A stretch of DNA of 52,829 nucleotides from Planctomycetota bacterium (GTDB lineage: Bacteria > Planctomycetota > Planctomycetia > Gemmatales > Gemmataceae): contig VGZI01000019.1 of assembly GCA_016872605.1 (NCBI GenBank), positions 1 to 52,829 on the forward strand, read 5' to 3'. The notes beneath the pieces were generated by a model that saw only the letters and a program-made list of their open reading frames with translations, had not been told where the DNA came from and made no database searches. This document shows positions 19,264 to 28,439 of this stretch, piece after piece. Made by a program: the position numbers and the translations under genes. Positions within the stretch are counted from its first letter, which is position 1. Each line of letters opens with the position of its first letter.

Positions 19264-20409
19264 ATGAGTGACGAAACCCGCGAAGGCAAGCCGGTGGAAG
19301 GCAAGCCCGTGAAAGAACCCAAGGAAGTCCGAACGGTCACCCCGGTAAAAGCCAGCTCCAGCGATGAGCTGACCGACAAGGACCTGCAGGCGGCCGAGAA
19401 GCTGAAAGCCGCCTACAAGAGCCTGAGCAACCAGCTGGCTCGTGTGATCGTCGGCCAGGATCAGGTCATCGAGGAACTCCTGATCGCGCTCTTTAGCCGA
19501 GGCCACTGCATCCTGGAAGGCGTGCCTGGCTTGGCGAAGACGTTGATGATCAGTTCTCTGTCCAAGTGCCTTTCGCTCGATTTCAGCCGTATTCAGTTCA
19601 CTCCCGACTTGATGCCGTCGGATATCACCGGAACGGAAGTGATCGAAGAGAACCGCTCGACAGGCAACCGCGAGTTTAAGTTCATCGCCGGCCCGCTCTT
19701 CGCGAACATGATTCTCGCCGACGAAATCAACCGCACGCCGCCGAAAACGCAAGCGGCTCTCCTCGAGGCCATGCAGGAACGCCAGGTCACGGTCGGCCGC
19801 ATTCGCCACAAGCTGTCCGACCCGTTCTTCGTCTTGGCGACGCAGAACCCGATCGAACAAGAAGGCACGTATCCGCTGCCTGAAGCGCAGCAAGACCGCT
19901 TCATGTTCAAAATCTTCGTCAATTACCCGAGCTTCAAGGAAGAATTCGACATCGCCCGCCGGACCACAACCTCGACGCAGGAGGAGATCAAGCCGGTGCT
20001 GTCGGGCGAACAGATTCTCGATTTGCAACGGCTCGTCCGCCGCGTGCCGGTGACCGATCACGTACTGCACTACACACTGGCGTTGGTCCGCCAGACTCGT
20101 TTGAGCGAACCCGGAGCCCCGAAGTTCATCAAGGAATGGCTGTCGTGGGGCGCCGGTCCCCGCGCCACGCAGTACCTCATTCTCGGCGGCAAGGCCCGGG
20201 CGCTTCTGAAAGGCCGGACCCATGTTCAGACCGAGGACATCCAGGCCCTTGCGCTTCCAGTCCTGCGCCATCGCATCCTGACGAACTTCACGGCCGCTTC
20301 CGAAGGCGTGACGACGGATAAGGTCATCGAGCGCATGCTGCGCGACACGCCGTCGAAGGAGAGCGAACTGAGCAGAGACGAGCGGTTCAAGAAGATTTTT
20401 GCGTCATAA
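19264..20409 (+). CDS. MoxR-family AAA+ ATPase
   Basis: The protein has 381 aa from ATG 19264. A GTG at 19216 is in frame, and neither start has a strong RBS, so the start is uncertain by 16 residues. The first 45 residues are polar and disordered ([12 protein letters not shown]). The AAA+ core has [16 protein letters not shown], Walker A GVPGLAKT (86-93), [13 protein letters not shown], Walker [13 protein letters not shown] (149-160), QERQVTVG and the sensor [20 protein letters not shown]. MoxR ATPases work with VWA proteins as chaperone-like or metal-insertion machines. The next gene is DUF58, the usual partner, and two VWA proteins follow. The family call is certain and the client is unknown. 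Confidence 0.95.
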   Translation: MSDETREGKPVEGKPVKEPKEVRTVTPVKASSSDELTDKDLQAAEKLKAAYKSLSNQLARVIVGQDQVIEELLIALFSRGHCILEGVPGLAKTLMISSLSKCLSLDFSRIQFTPDLMPSDITGTEVIEENRSTGNREFKFIAGPLFANMILADEINRTPPKTQAALLEAMQERQVTVGRIRHKLSDPFFVLATQNPIEQEGTYPLPEAQQDRFMFKIFVNYPSFKEEFDIARRTTTSTQEEIKPVLSGEQILDLQRLVRRVPVTDHVLHYTLALVRQTRLSEPGAPKFIKEWLSWGAGPRATQYLILGGKARALLKGRTHVQTEDIQALALPVLRHRILTNFTAASEGVTTDKVIERMLRDTPSKESELSRDERFKKIFAS

Positions 20410-20423
20410 AAGGAATGTAACAA

Positions 20424-20493
20424 GGGAGAAGGGGAGAAAGGGAGAAAGGGAGACGTCATTCCCATCCTCCCCGTCTCCCATTCTCCCCTTCTC
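20424..20493. repeat. Purine/pyrimidine inverted repeat (gggagaaggggaga family)
   Basis: A purine-only run at 20424-20453 built from gggaga/aggggaga units is followed by the complementary pyrimidine run at 20465-20493. The arms can pair with few mismatches around a gtcattcccat loop. It fills the spacer between the MoxR and DUF58 genes. It may be a transcript stem-loop or a dispersed repeat. Confidence 0.75.
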
Positions 20494-20537
20494 GCACCAC
20501 CGACCACGACGTTGACTTACACCGAGAGAATGACAAC

Positions 20538-21473
20538 GTGACGACCACCGCTGACGATCCGCGCCGCTTTCTGCACCCCGATACCATCGCCCGCATCTCC
20601 CGGCTCGATTTGCGCGCCAAGCAGGTTGTCGAGGGCTTCATCACCGGCATGCACCGCAGCCCGTTCTTCGGCCATTCGGTCGAGTTCGTGCAGCACCGCG
20701 ATTACACGCCGGGCGACGACATCCGCCACCTCGACTGGAAGGTCTGGTCGAAGACCGACAAGTTCTACATCAAGCAATACGAAGCCGAGACGAACCTGCG
20801 CTGCCAGCTGGTCGTCGATGTGTCGAACTCGATGCATTACGGGACCGGGGCGCTCAACAAGTACAACTATGCCTGCACCGTCGGCGCGTGCCTGGCCTAT
20901 TTGCTCTTGCATCAACAAGACGCGTGCGGCTTGATCACCTTCGATGACGACGTGCGCGAAGTCATCCCGGCACGCAGCGCCCACACGCACCTCGACGCCA
21001 TCGTCAAGGCGATGCACGTCAGCACGCCCAAGGACAAGACCGACATCGAGCGGATCATCCGCCGCGTGGCGGAGAACATTCCGATGCGCAGCATGGTGGT
21101 CTTGATCTCCGATATTTTCGTCGATCGCGACCCGTTCTTCCGGGCCATGGAAATGCTCCGGCACGGCCGGCACGACATCCTCGTATTTCACATCATGGAC
21201 GACGACGAGCTCAAGTTCCCCTTCTCCGGCACGACGCGCTTCGAGGATCTGGAAGGCCCCGACATGATCACGTGCGACCCGCGCGCCCTGCGCGACGGCT
21301 ACATCGAGGTGGTCGAAGAATACCTGACCGAAGTCCGTCGCGGCTGCGTCCGCAAGGGCATCGACTACCAGATGATCAGCACGACCGATTATCTCGACGC
21401 CGCCCTGTCGAAGTTTCTGCATCACCGCGAAGCAATGGCGAAGGCGCCCGCGAAGTCGCAAGGATCGATGTGA
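20538..21473 (+). CDS. DUF58 (VWA-like) protein
   Basis: This 311-aa protein opens with GTG at 20538, 6 bases after gagagaa; the frame gives MTTTADDPRRFLHPDTIARI. The DUF58 signature YTPGDDIRHLDWKVW is at 56-70 and a complete MIDAS D94-V-S96-N-S98 lies in LVVDVSNSMHYG. VLISDIFVDRDPF carries the later metal-site Asp region. There is no signal peptide or membrane segment, so it should be cytoplasmic, where it would meet the MoxR ATPase made by the gene just before. DUF58 proteins are usual MoxR partners; their action is poorly known. The end is about 100 bases before the BatA-like gene, with a palindromic repeat between them. Confidence 0.93.
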   Translation: MTTTADDPRRFLHPDTIARISRLDLRAKQVVEGFITGMHRSPFFGHSVEFVQHRDYTPGDDIRHLDWKVWSKTDKFYIKQYEAETNLRCQLVVDVSNSMHYGTGALNKYNYACTVGACLAYLLLHQQDACGLITFDDDVREVIPARSAHTHLDAIVKAMHVSTPKDKTDIERIIRRVAENIPMRSMVVLISDIFVDRDPFFRAMEMLRHGRHDILVFHIMDDDELKFPFSGTTRFEDLEGPDMITCDPRALRDGYIEVVEEYLTEVRRGCVRKGIDYQMISTTDYLDAALSKFLHHREAMAKAPAKSQGSM

Positions 21474-21486
21474 ATCGCTAATTTCG

Positions 21487-21558
21487 TTTAGCCCCGCCTC
21501 GGAGCGGCGGGCGGGGCCGAGCCTTGCTGCCCGCCCGCCTCTGCGAGGCGGGGATAAA
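21487..21558. repeat. GC-rich inverted repeat (ccccgcctc...gaggcgggg family)
   Basis: The left arm, gttta then gccccgcctcggagcggcgg at 21487-21511 and onward, matches the reverse complement of the right arm 21529-21558 (ccgcccgcctctgcgaggcg, ending in ataaac) with a few changes. The flanking gtttag/ataaac bases are part of the symmetry. It fills the spacer between the DUF58 and BatA-like genes. Confidence 0.8.
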
Positions 21559-21577
21559 CAACACAGGATCGACCTCC

Positions 21578-24565
21578 ATGATTGCCGGACTCTTCCTGAA
21601 CTCTCCGTTCTTGCTGGTGGCGGCGGCGCTGATCAGCTTGCCGATCATCATCCACTTGATCAACCGCATGCGCTTTCAGCGGATTCAGTGGGCGGCCATG
21701 GAGTTCTTGCTCAAGGCTCAGAAGCGCACTCAGCGCCGGCTGATCATCGAGCAACTTCTCTTGCTCGCGTTGCGCTGCTTGCTCATCGGCCTGGTCGGCT
21801 TCCTTGTTCTGCGCTTCACCGGCTGCGGCGACAACTCGGACGCCGGCAAGCCGAATCGCCATATCGTCCTGCTCGACGACACCTTGAGCATGCGCGACAA
21901 AAATCCCGGCGAGGGCGCACAGGGGGGCAAGACCTGCTTCCAGGTCGCCACGCAAGAATTCCTCATCGACAAGATCGGCAAGGGCCTCGGCAAGAGCAAG
22001 ACCAACGATGAGCTCGTCGTCATCCAGCTCTCGCGCTGCCTCGACAGCGATTACAAGCCGCTCAGCTTCAAGCACCTCAACGACACCAAGGAAATGGACG
22101 ATTTCAAGCGCAAGATCAATGGACTGGCGCCAAGCCTGGCTCAGGTCGATCTCATTCACGGCATCGAGGCGGCGAAGAAACTGATCGGCAGCGACAACAA
22201 GAACCGCGTGTCGCTGCACATCCTCTCCGATTACCGCCATGTCGACTGGAGCGGCAAGACCGGCGAGAAGCTCAACAGCGAACTGGTGGAGTTGGTCAAG
22301 GCGAACAAGGAAATCAAGATTCGCGCCATCGACACGGTGTCGCCGGCGCGGGACAAGAATCAAGCCGCCAGCACGCCGCCCGCGCGCGACAACGTCGGCA
22401 TCGTCAGCTTTCGTCCCAGCGCTCGCGTGGTCGGCCATAAGATGCCGGTGCGCTTCCACATTCGCATCGCCAATTACGGTTCCAAGCAAGCTGAAGTGAT
22501 CTTGATCGCCCGTGACGAGGACAAAGGCCGCGACCTGGACGAAGTCGACTTTAATCCGCCGACGAGGCCTTTGGTCGTGCCCGCGGGGGGAGAACCGATC
22601 GAGGTCACGTTCGATTACGGCTCGAATTTCCGCGGCCAACAGCCGTTCTTCGCCGACCTCAAGGAGGGGCAGGTCCGGTTCGCCAATCTGTCGGTGCGCT
22701 TGGCGACCATGCAGAAACAAGATCTCACGCACGAAGTCGACGGGTTGCTGGAAGACAACAAGCGTTACACGTTCGTCGAGGTTCGCGAGAAAGTGCCTGT
22801 CCTGATTATCGACGGCGCCGGCGCCGATGGCCGCAAGGAAGGCAAGGACTCGTTCATTCTGGACACAGCGTTGCGGTCGGTGCCCGGCGGAAGTTTCAAG
22901 GTCGTCTTTGCCGATGAGCTGCCCGATTGCCGAAATAATCCGCTCAAGGCGCTCGAGCGCGCCGACCTCAGGCAGTATGCGTCGATCTTCCTCCTCAACG
23001 TCCAAGGCCTGCAATGGGACGATAAGAACGCAAAGGGTGAGCCGATCAATCGACTGGAGGAACGCAAGAAAAATCCGAATGCTTATCCGAAGTCGAGGCA
23101 GATCACCAACCTCGAGAACTATGTTAAGGACGGCGGCGGCGTGGTGTTCTACCTCGGAAAGGACGTCCAATCCTATCTCTATAACGAGGATCTCTATCGC
23201 AACGGCAAGGGCATCTTCCCCGCGCCGCTGGAAAGCACGTACTTTCCGTCGCCCGACAAGGCGCCCCGGCCAATCAAGAAGGACAATGACACCTTCGAGT
23301 TGATCACCCGCGAAGACAAGTTTCCGGGCCAACCCGTGCCGATCTTCGGGGCCATCTTCGAGGAAGCCAAGCAGCGCGAACCTTTGGCGAACCTGCCGAT
23401 CCACCGTTACTTCAAGGTCAACCGCGACGCATGGGTCCAGGGGCCCAACGTAATGGAGTTGGCGACGCTGCCCAACGAAGCGCCGGCCCGGGCGTCGGGC
23501 GAGCGCGTCGTCCGCATCACCGAGAAAGGCAAGAACATCCAAGCCGTGCTCGGAAACGAAAAGTTTGCCAAGTACAAAGCTCGGCTCTCGTCGCACATCG
23601 CTGAGCTTCAAAAGAAATCGCGCGACGACGCGCAAGCCGAGTACAAGGGCTACCATCTCGCGAGCCAGATCGACGCCATGCTGACCGATCGCGGCAGCGC
23701 CGACCCCAAGGACAATCTTCCGGATCTCACCGCATTCTGGGCCAACCCCGACGAACGCGTTCAGGCGCTCAAGGCGGAATTGATCGCTCTGCGCGAAGAC
23801 GTGCAGTATGGCGATCCCTTTGTCGTCGCTCAGGAATATCCGAAAGATATGCCCAAAGGTCGCGTGGTGGCCGTGATGTCCACCCTGGGCCGCGAATGGA
23901 ACGACTGGTCGGGCGGTTCGACGGGCAGCGTGATCTTCATGCCGTTCATCTGGGAAATGCAGAACTATCTTACCGGCGCTCGCGCCGACGATTCGCTGAC
24001 CGTGGGCTCGGGCTCAACGATCCCGCTCAGCTTCGATGCCGGGCAGTTCAAGAAAGACAAGAAGCTCAAGATCGTGCGGACATTCAGGAAGCCGGAGGCG
24101 GGCAAGCCGGCGACGCCGGTTGTCTTCGGCGAGGAAACGATTGAAGCGTCGAGCGGAGCGTTCACGTTCACGCTGGCGAAGCACCTGGAGCCCGGGCTGT
24201 ATGTCTCCGAGATCTTCGATCCGGACGTCCCGAACAAGAGCCTTGGCGCCTTTGGACATGCGTTCAATGTCAACACCCTGCACGAAGGCAAGCTGCAACG
24301 CATGGGATCGGAAGCCGAGGCAGCCTTGCTCGACGCCGCCAAGAAAGAGGGACCCGAGGACGCCGTGCAAATCGTCGGCCCCAACGCTCCCGAGGACAAA
24401 CTAGTGCCCAAGACGCAGGACTTGTCGGAGTCGCCCTGGCTGTTCCTGATATTGCTGTTGGTGTTGATTGCCGAGCAAGCGTTAGCGGTGCACCTGAGCT
24501 TCCATCTCAAGCAAACGGAAGAGCAGATGGCCGCGGCGGGGGCCCGCGCGGAATCGCCCGCCTGA
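21578..24565 (+). CDS. BatA-like membrane VWA protein
   Basis: The 995-aa product starts at ATG 21578 (MIAGLFLNSPFLLVAAALIS). It has the N-terminal double-transmembrane BatA domain: a segment at about 8-28, the IHLINRMRFQRIQW motif, and a second segment at about 58-78. A VWA domain follows with the metal site D100-D-T102-L-S104 in VLLDDTLSM, then LHILSDYRHVDW. The middle has beta-sandwich-like sequence (RFHIRIANYGSKQAEVILIA). A glutamine-amidotransferase-like stretch follows (VPVLIIDGAGADG, VKDGGGVVFYLGKDV). A last membrane helix (WLFLILLLVLIAEQALAV) is at about 955-975. This is the BatA/CglB-type layout with a large external part between anchors. It belongs to the MoxR train. Confidence 0.9.
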   Translation: MIAGLFLNSPFLLVAAALISLPIIIHLINRMRFQRIQWAAMEFLLKAQKRTQRRLIIEQLLLLALRCLLIGLVGFLVLRFTGCGDNSDAGKPNRHIVLLDDTLSMRDKNPGEGAQGGKTCFQVATQEFLIDKIGKGLGKSKTNDELVVIQLSRCLDSDYKPLSFKHLNDTKEMDDFKRKINGLAPSLAQVDLIHGIEAAKKLIGSDNKNRVSLHILSDYRHVDWSGKTGEKLNSELVELVKANKEIKIRAIDTVSPARDKNQAASTPPARDNVGIVSFRPSARVVGHKMPVRFHIRIANYGSKQAEVILIARDEDKGRDLDEVDFNPPTRPLVVPAGGEPIEVTFDYGSNFRGQQPFFADLKEGQVRFANLSVRLATMQKQDLTHEVDGLLEDNKRYTFVEVREKVPVLIIDGAGADGRKEGKDSFILDTALRSVPGGSFKVVFADELPDCRNNPLKALERADLRQYASIFLLNVQGLQWDDKNAKGEPINRLEERKKNPNAYPKSRQITNLENYVKDGGGVVFYLGKDVQSYLYNEDLYRNGKGIFPAPLESTYFPSPDKAPRPIKKDNDTFELITREDKFPGQPVPIFGAIFEEAKQREPLANLPIHRYFKVNRDAWVQGPNVMELATLPNEAPARASGERVVRITEKGKNIQAVLGNEKFAKYKARLSSHIAELQKKSRDDAQAEYKGYHLASQIDAMLTDRGSADPKDNLPDLTAFWANPDERVQALKAELIALREDVQYGDPFVVAQEYPKDMPKGRVVAVMSTLGREWNDWSGGSTGSVIFMPFIWEMQNYLTGARADDSLTVGSGSTIPLSFDAGQFKKDKKLKIVRTFRKPEAGKPATPVVFGEETIEASSGAFTFTLAKHLEPGLYVSEIFDPDVPNKSLGAFGHAFNVNTLHEGKLQRMGSEAEAALLDAAKKEGPEDAVQIVGPNAPEDKLVPKTQDLSESPWLFLILLLVLIAEQALAVHLSFHLKQTEEQMAAAGARAESPA

Positions 24566-24567
24566 GC

Positions 24568-24643
24568 GGTGCGTTTCACGCACCCTACAAGTGGCCGTAG
24601 GGTGCGTGAAACGCACCACGCCGTACGGCGCATGAAACGCACC
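24568..24643. repeat. Inverted repeat of ggtgcgtttcacgcaccctac (family shared with 46916-46967)
   Basis: A perfect 21-base inverted pair occupies 24568-24588 and 24597-24617, separated by eight bases. A third, worn copy (gtacggcgcatgaaacgcac) lies at 24623-24642. Each copy contains its own small palindrome ggtgcgt...acgcacc. It fills the start of the spacer between the BatA-like and polytopic VWA genes. The same unit recurs at 46916-46967. Confidence 0.9.
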
Positions 24644-24673
24644 ATGCGATGAGAACCGATTGCAGACCGGATC

Positions 24674-24699
24674 ATCACGCGGAGCGTGATATCTACGAT
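24674..24699. repeat. Single copy of atcacgcggagcgtgat element
   Basis: The palindromic unit atcacgcggagcgtgat followed by atctacgat is a single copy of the element that occurs as an inverted pair at 50033-50086 (which has atgtctacgat). It lies 29 bases upstream of the polytopic VWA gene start and includes no RBS. Confidence 0.8.
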
Positions 24700-24727
24700 A
24701 AACGACGGACGAACAAAGGAAGCTCTC

Positions 24728-27700
24728 ATGGAAAATTTGCACCCCCAAGACACGTCGGAATTCCTGTTCCGCCGATTGACCGAGGATTGCTCGCATTGGG
24801 CCATTCTCATCCCGGTTCTGTTCGCGTTCCTCGTCGTGGGGTTGGTGACCTTTTTCAAGGACGAGAACAAACTCGCCACTGCCTTGATCGGCGGCGGCAT
24901 CGTCGGCGCTCTCTCGCTGATCTACCTCATCGCCGCCTTTTTCGTGAGCTTCTACAGCAAGCCGGCGATCATCAGCCCTTGGCTCATCATCTTGGTTCCT
25001 GTCATGGGTGTGGCGCTTTTTTACGTTAGTTTGATGTACATACGCGATTCGCGCACGGTGCACTGGAGCTGGGCCATCTTCCTGGGCATGCTGCGCGTAT
25101 GCGTTTACTTGATTCTCGCCATGGTCTTTTTGCTTCCCGGATGCCAGCACCACGACAAACACCAGCATGAGTCGCGCGTGCTGATGCTCTTCGATGTCTC
25201 CGAGAGCATGGAGAACCAAGACGACATTCCGAAACCAGGCGAAGACCCGGAAAAACGTCCGAAGAGGCAAGACGAAGTGCTGCGTTTTCTCTTGTCAAGA
25301 GTCAATGCCGACAAGCAGCCGCGCACGCCGTTCATCGACGCCGTGGTGCCGAAAACTCCTCTATTCGCCTATCGTTTCGGCGATGTTCTCGACGAAGGGG
25401 CGGTGTTGAACATTACCAGCGCCAACGCCGGCGACTACACCGAAAAGAAGTGGCGGCCATTCCTGTTCCCCGATCCGAACGACATCCCGCCGCTGAAGGT
25501 CGAAGGTCTTAATGAAGCCGACAAGAAGCGCCTGGAGATTGCCGATTTCAATCGGCGCGAACGGCTCAAGACTATCAAAAAACACACCGACATCGCCGGC
25601 GCCAGCTTGCAGATGCTCAAGCTTGAGAGCAACAGCTACCTGCAGGCGATCATCATCTATTCCGACGGCACCACCAACAAGGGCTCGGAGGACAATCGTC
25701 AAGACTTTTTGACGATGGTGAACAGCCAGCAACGGCCGATCCCGGTCATCACCATCGGCGTGGGCCGAACACGGACGCCGACGAGCATCAACATCGACGA
25801 CGTCAACGCTCCGTCGGAAACACGTCCGGACGATCCATTCAAGGTGCGCGTGCAGGCGTCTTCCACAGGCCTGGCGGGGCAAAAGTTCCCGGTCACGCTC
25901 GAAGTGACGCGCGTGCAGGATGTCAGTGGCAAGGAAGTTACCGACCAAACGCATGTGCTCGGCCCGACCGAGGGCATCTTCAAAGGGGCCGGCGAGCAGC
26001 AACAGGGCTTTGTCGAATTCGAAGTCGACGTGCAGAAGCTAAAGAAGATCGTGGCCGCCAACGACGCCAATCGCGACCTGGAAGGGCGTTGGCAGATCAT
26101 CGCCAAGACGCCCCGGCACAAGAACGAGGCCTATGCGGCGGCGTTTCACGTGTCCGAGGCGACGCGCGTGCTGATTCAAAAACGCAAGCTGCGCGTGCTG
26201 CTCTTCGCCGGCGGGGCTACCCGCGAATACCAGTTCGTTCGCACTGCTCTGTATCGCGAGCAACTGGAAGGCCGAATGGAATTCTGCATCCACAATCAAG
26301 CCTCCGCCAAGGACGACCATGTCGATCAGGACGTCGAACCCGACCGCATGTTGAGCGAGTTTCCGAGCACGTTGTCGGAAAACTTGCCCGGCGAGCGTTT
26401 CAAGAGCCTGAGCGACTACGATGTGATCATCGCTTTCGATCCTGACTGGACGAAGCTCACGCTTAAGCAGCGCGAGTTATTGAATCGCTGGGTTGATCAA
26501 AATGCCGGCGGCTTGATCTTCGTCGCGGGGCCGATCTTTTCGCATCAGTTGGCTCGGCCGGGCGGCGAGGATCTGACCAAGATTCAGTCGCTGATCCCCG
26601 TGGTGGTGAAGGATGCCCGCCTGCACGGCATCGGCTTGCAAGGCGCCAGCTTGAACCACGACGCAAGTCGGCCTTACGCCCTCTGCTTCACGCCGGCGGC
26701 CAAGCAGTACGACTTCCTCAAGCTCGATGAAGCCGGCGAGAACCCGATCGCCGGCTGGGGAGGCTTCTTCTTCGGCGACGACAGTAGAATGGTCAAACCC
26801 GGCGACAGCCCCACGCCGCGCAAAGGCTTCTACACCTATTACCCCGTCGATCGCACAAAGACGGCAACCGAAGTGATCGCCACGTTCGCCGGCCCGAAAG
26901 AATCGCGCATCGGCGACAAGACGGACGCCTTCAAGGATCAGCAGCCGTTCATCGCCATGCTCCCGTTCGGTCTGGGCAAGACGCTGTTTGTCAGCTCGGG
27001 GGAACTGTGGCGTCTGCGCTCCTTCAAGGACGGTTACCACGAACGGCTCTGGATCAAGATGTCTCGCTTCGTTGCCTCGGGCGCGAAGGCGCAGAAAAAG
27101 TACGGCCGCATCATTCTCCTGGCCCGCGATCGCCACGGTCGCGTTGAATTCGAGGTGCAACTGAAGAACAAGAACCTCGATTTTGCCTCCGAGAAGCTGA
27201 CGCCGACGGTCATGGTGACACGCGTTCTGAAGAAGAAGCTGGAGCAACCCGACGCGAAGGACAAGGAAAAAAAGGAGGCCAAGAAGGACCCGGGCAAGAC
27301 CAACTTCAAGTTCGATCTGCAAGCCAAACCGGTCGGCATCGGCGCAACCTGGGAAGGCCATTTCGCCGGCTACATCGACGAGATCACCGATCCGGGCGAA
27401 TACGAGTTCAAGCTGACCATCCCGGACGTCGACGCGCCTCCGCTGGAGCAGTCGCTGATCGTGACGGCGCTCAATGCGGAAAAGGACAACAAGAAGACGA
27501 ACTTCAATTACCTTTACCAGATGGCGAGCCCGGCCGAAACGCTTTTGAAGAACCTGTCCGACGACGCCCGGGCGCGAATCGAAAGCAAGCTGATTCCGCC
27601 CGAGGGATACACAGCCAGCCTGGGCGACAAGGGCTCGAAGCGATTGTTCTTCACGCTGGAGAATGCAGACCTGATCGCGGATTGCCTGATTGAAGTGCCG

Positions 27701-28387
27701 TCGCGAACGGACACGGTCAAGGGGCGCTGGGATTACCTATGGGACCAGGGATTCCAGTTCGAGTTTGACATCTGGATCATGCTGGCGCTCGTCCTCATCC
27801 CGCTGGCAATCGGCGCTTTGGGCGGCGGCATCATGACCGCGATCTGGGATTGGTCGAGCGGTCTGGGCTTCTTCTTGATCTTCGCCTTCCTGGCCACGCT
27901 GGGCGGATTGTCTTACTTCCTTCAGCTCGGCTGGGAGGTCCGCATCCTTGCGGCGGTCATCATCGCACCGCTTATTATTGGCGTGGTCGGCGGCGTGCTG
28001 TTGGCGATCCTGCAGCAGTGGATCAGCGCCGGGCTCTTCTTCGGCGCCGGCGTCGTCCTCGGTTTGCTGTCGCTGACGTTCGCTTACTTCCCCGAGGGCA
28101 CGCTTTGGACCGTCGCCATCCTTGCCGGTCTCGGGGCGCTCGGTTATGCGATTTATGCGGGCGTCACGCAGGACTACGTCGGCGTGGGGCTGATTGGCAT
28201 CGCCGTCGCGTTGACGGCGGGCGTCGTGGTGGCGATGGCCTGGCAGATGCGGGCCGGCTTCATCACGGAACTCGCCAACAGCATTGCCACCGATTGGCTC
28301 AAGGTCGGCTTCTCCGCCGTCCTCATCATTGTCGCCTCGCTGATCGGGGTGGAATGGCTTGCCCGCAAACTCTTGCGGCTTGCGTGA
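24728..28387 (+). CDS. Large polytopic VWA membrane protein
   Basis: The 1219-aa protein begins at ATG 24728, preceded by aaaggaag. Four N-terminal hydrophobic segments are at about 25-43, 50-76, 82-102 and 114-137. A VWA domain follows with a complete MIDAS D156-V-S158-E-S160 (LMLFDVSESMEN) and later IIIYSDGTTNKGSEDN. The central part (about 390-800) looks like a GATase1-type region (LRVLLFAGGATREYQFVRTA, GGLIFVAGPIFSHQL), as in related VWA/BatB-like proteins. Near 1015-1219 are several more membrane segments (IWIMLALVLIPLAIGAL, FFLIFAFLATLGGLSYFL, VLLAILQQWI). It should display the VWA part outside the membrane. It is a paralogue-like partner of the BatA-type protein before it. Confidence 0.85.
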   Translation: MENLHPQDTSEFLFRRLTEDCSHWAILIPVLFAFLVVGLVTFFKDENKLATALIGGGIVGALSLIYLIAAFFVSFYSKPAIISPWLIILVPVMGVALFYVSLMYIRDSRTVHWSWAIFLGMLRVCVYLILAMVFLLPGCQHHDKHQHESRVLMLFDVSESMENQDDIPKPGEDPEKRPKRQDEVLRFLLSRVNADKQPRTPFIDAVVPKTPLFAYRFGDVLDEGAVLNITSANAGDYTEKKWRPFLFPDPNDIPPLKVEGLNEADKKRLEIADFNRRERLKTIKKHTDIAGASLQMLKLESNSYLQAIIIYSDGTTNKGSEDNRQDFLTMVNSQQRPIPVITIGVGRTRTPTSINIDDVNAPSETRPDDPFKVRVQASSTGLAGQKFPVTLEVTRVQDVSGKEVTDQTHVLGPTEGIFKGAGEQQQGFVEFEVDVQKLKKIVAANDANRDLEGRWQIIAKTPRHKNEAYAAAFHVSEATRVLIQKRKLRVLLFAGGATREYQFVRTALYREQLEGRMEFCIHNQASAKDDHVDQDVEPDRMLSEFPSTLSENLPGERFKSLSDYDVIIAFDPDWTKLTLKQRELLNRWVDQNAGGLIFVAGPIFSHQLARPGGEDLTKIQSLIPVVVKDARLHGIGLQGASLNHDASRPYALCFTPAAKQYDFLKLDEAGENPIAGWGGFFFGDDSRMVKPGDSPTPRKGFYTYYPVDRTKTATEVIATFAGPKESRIGDKTDAFKDQQPFIAMLPFGLGKTLFVSSGELWRLRSFKDGYHERLWIKMSRFVASGAKAQKKYGRIILLARDRHGRVEFEVQLKNKNLDFASEKLTPTVMVTRVLKKKLEQPDAKDKEKKEAKKDPGKTNFKFDLQAKPVGIGATWEGHFAGYIDEITDPGEYEFKLTIPDVDAPPLEQSLIVTALNAEKDNKKTNFNYLYQMASPAETLLKNLSDDARARIESKLIPPEGYTASLGDKGSKRLFFTLENADLIADCLIEVPSRTDTVKGRWDYLWDQGFQFEFDIWIMLALVLIPLAIGALGGGIMTAIWDWSSGLGFFLIFAFLATLGGLSYFLQLGWEVRILAAVIIAPLIIGVVGGVLLAILQQWISAGLFFGAGVVLGLLSLTFAYFPEGTLWTVAILAGLGALGYAIYAGVTQDYVGVGLIGIAVALTAGVVVAMAWQMRAGFITELANSIATDWLKVGFSAVLIIVASLIGVEWLARKLLRLA

Positions 28388-28393
28388 TCAAAA

Positions 28394-28434
28394 TCAGAAG
28401 TCGTACATTCGAGGTCAGAAGTTAGACTCGAGGT
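28394..28434. repeat. Short direct repeats tcagaagt/tcgaggt in a spacer
   Basis: In the 52-base spacer, tcagaagt occurs at 28394 and 28415 (21 bases apart) and tcgaggt at 28409 and 28428. The second tcgaggt lies where the RBS of the next gene should be. The pattern resembles degenerate short tandem repeats found between genes in other bacteria; it is too short to be certain. Confidence 0.45.
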
Positions 28435-28439
28435 TGGAA

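Noticed and set aside
21488..23656. 722-codon minus-strand ORF opposite the BatA-like gene
   Set aside because: It has no RBS or domain, while the plus strand has the BatA and VWA motifs.
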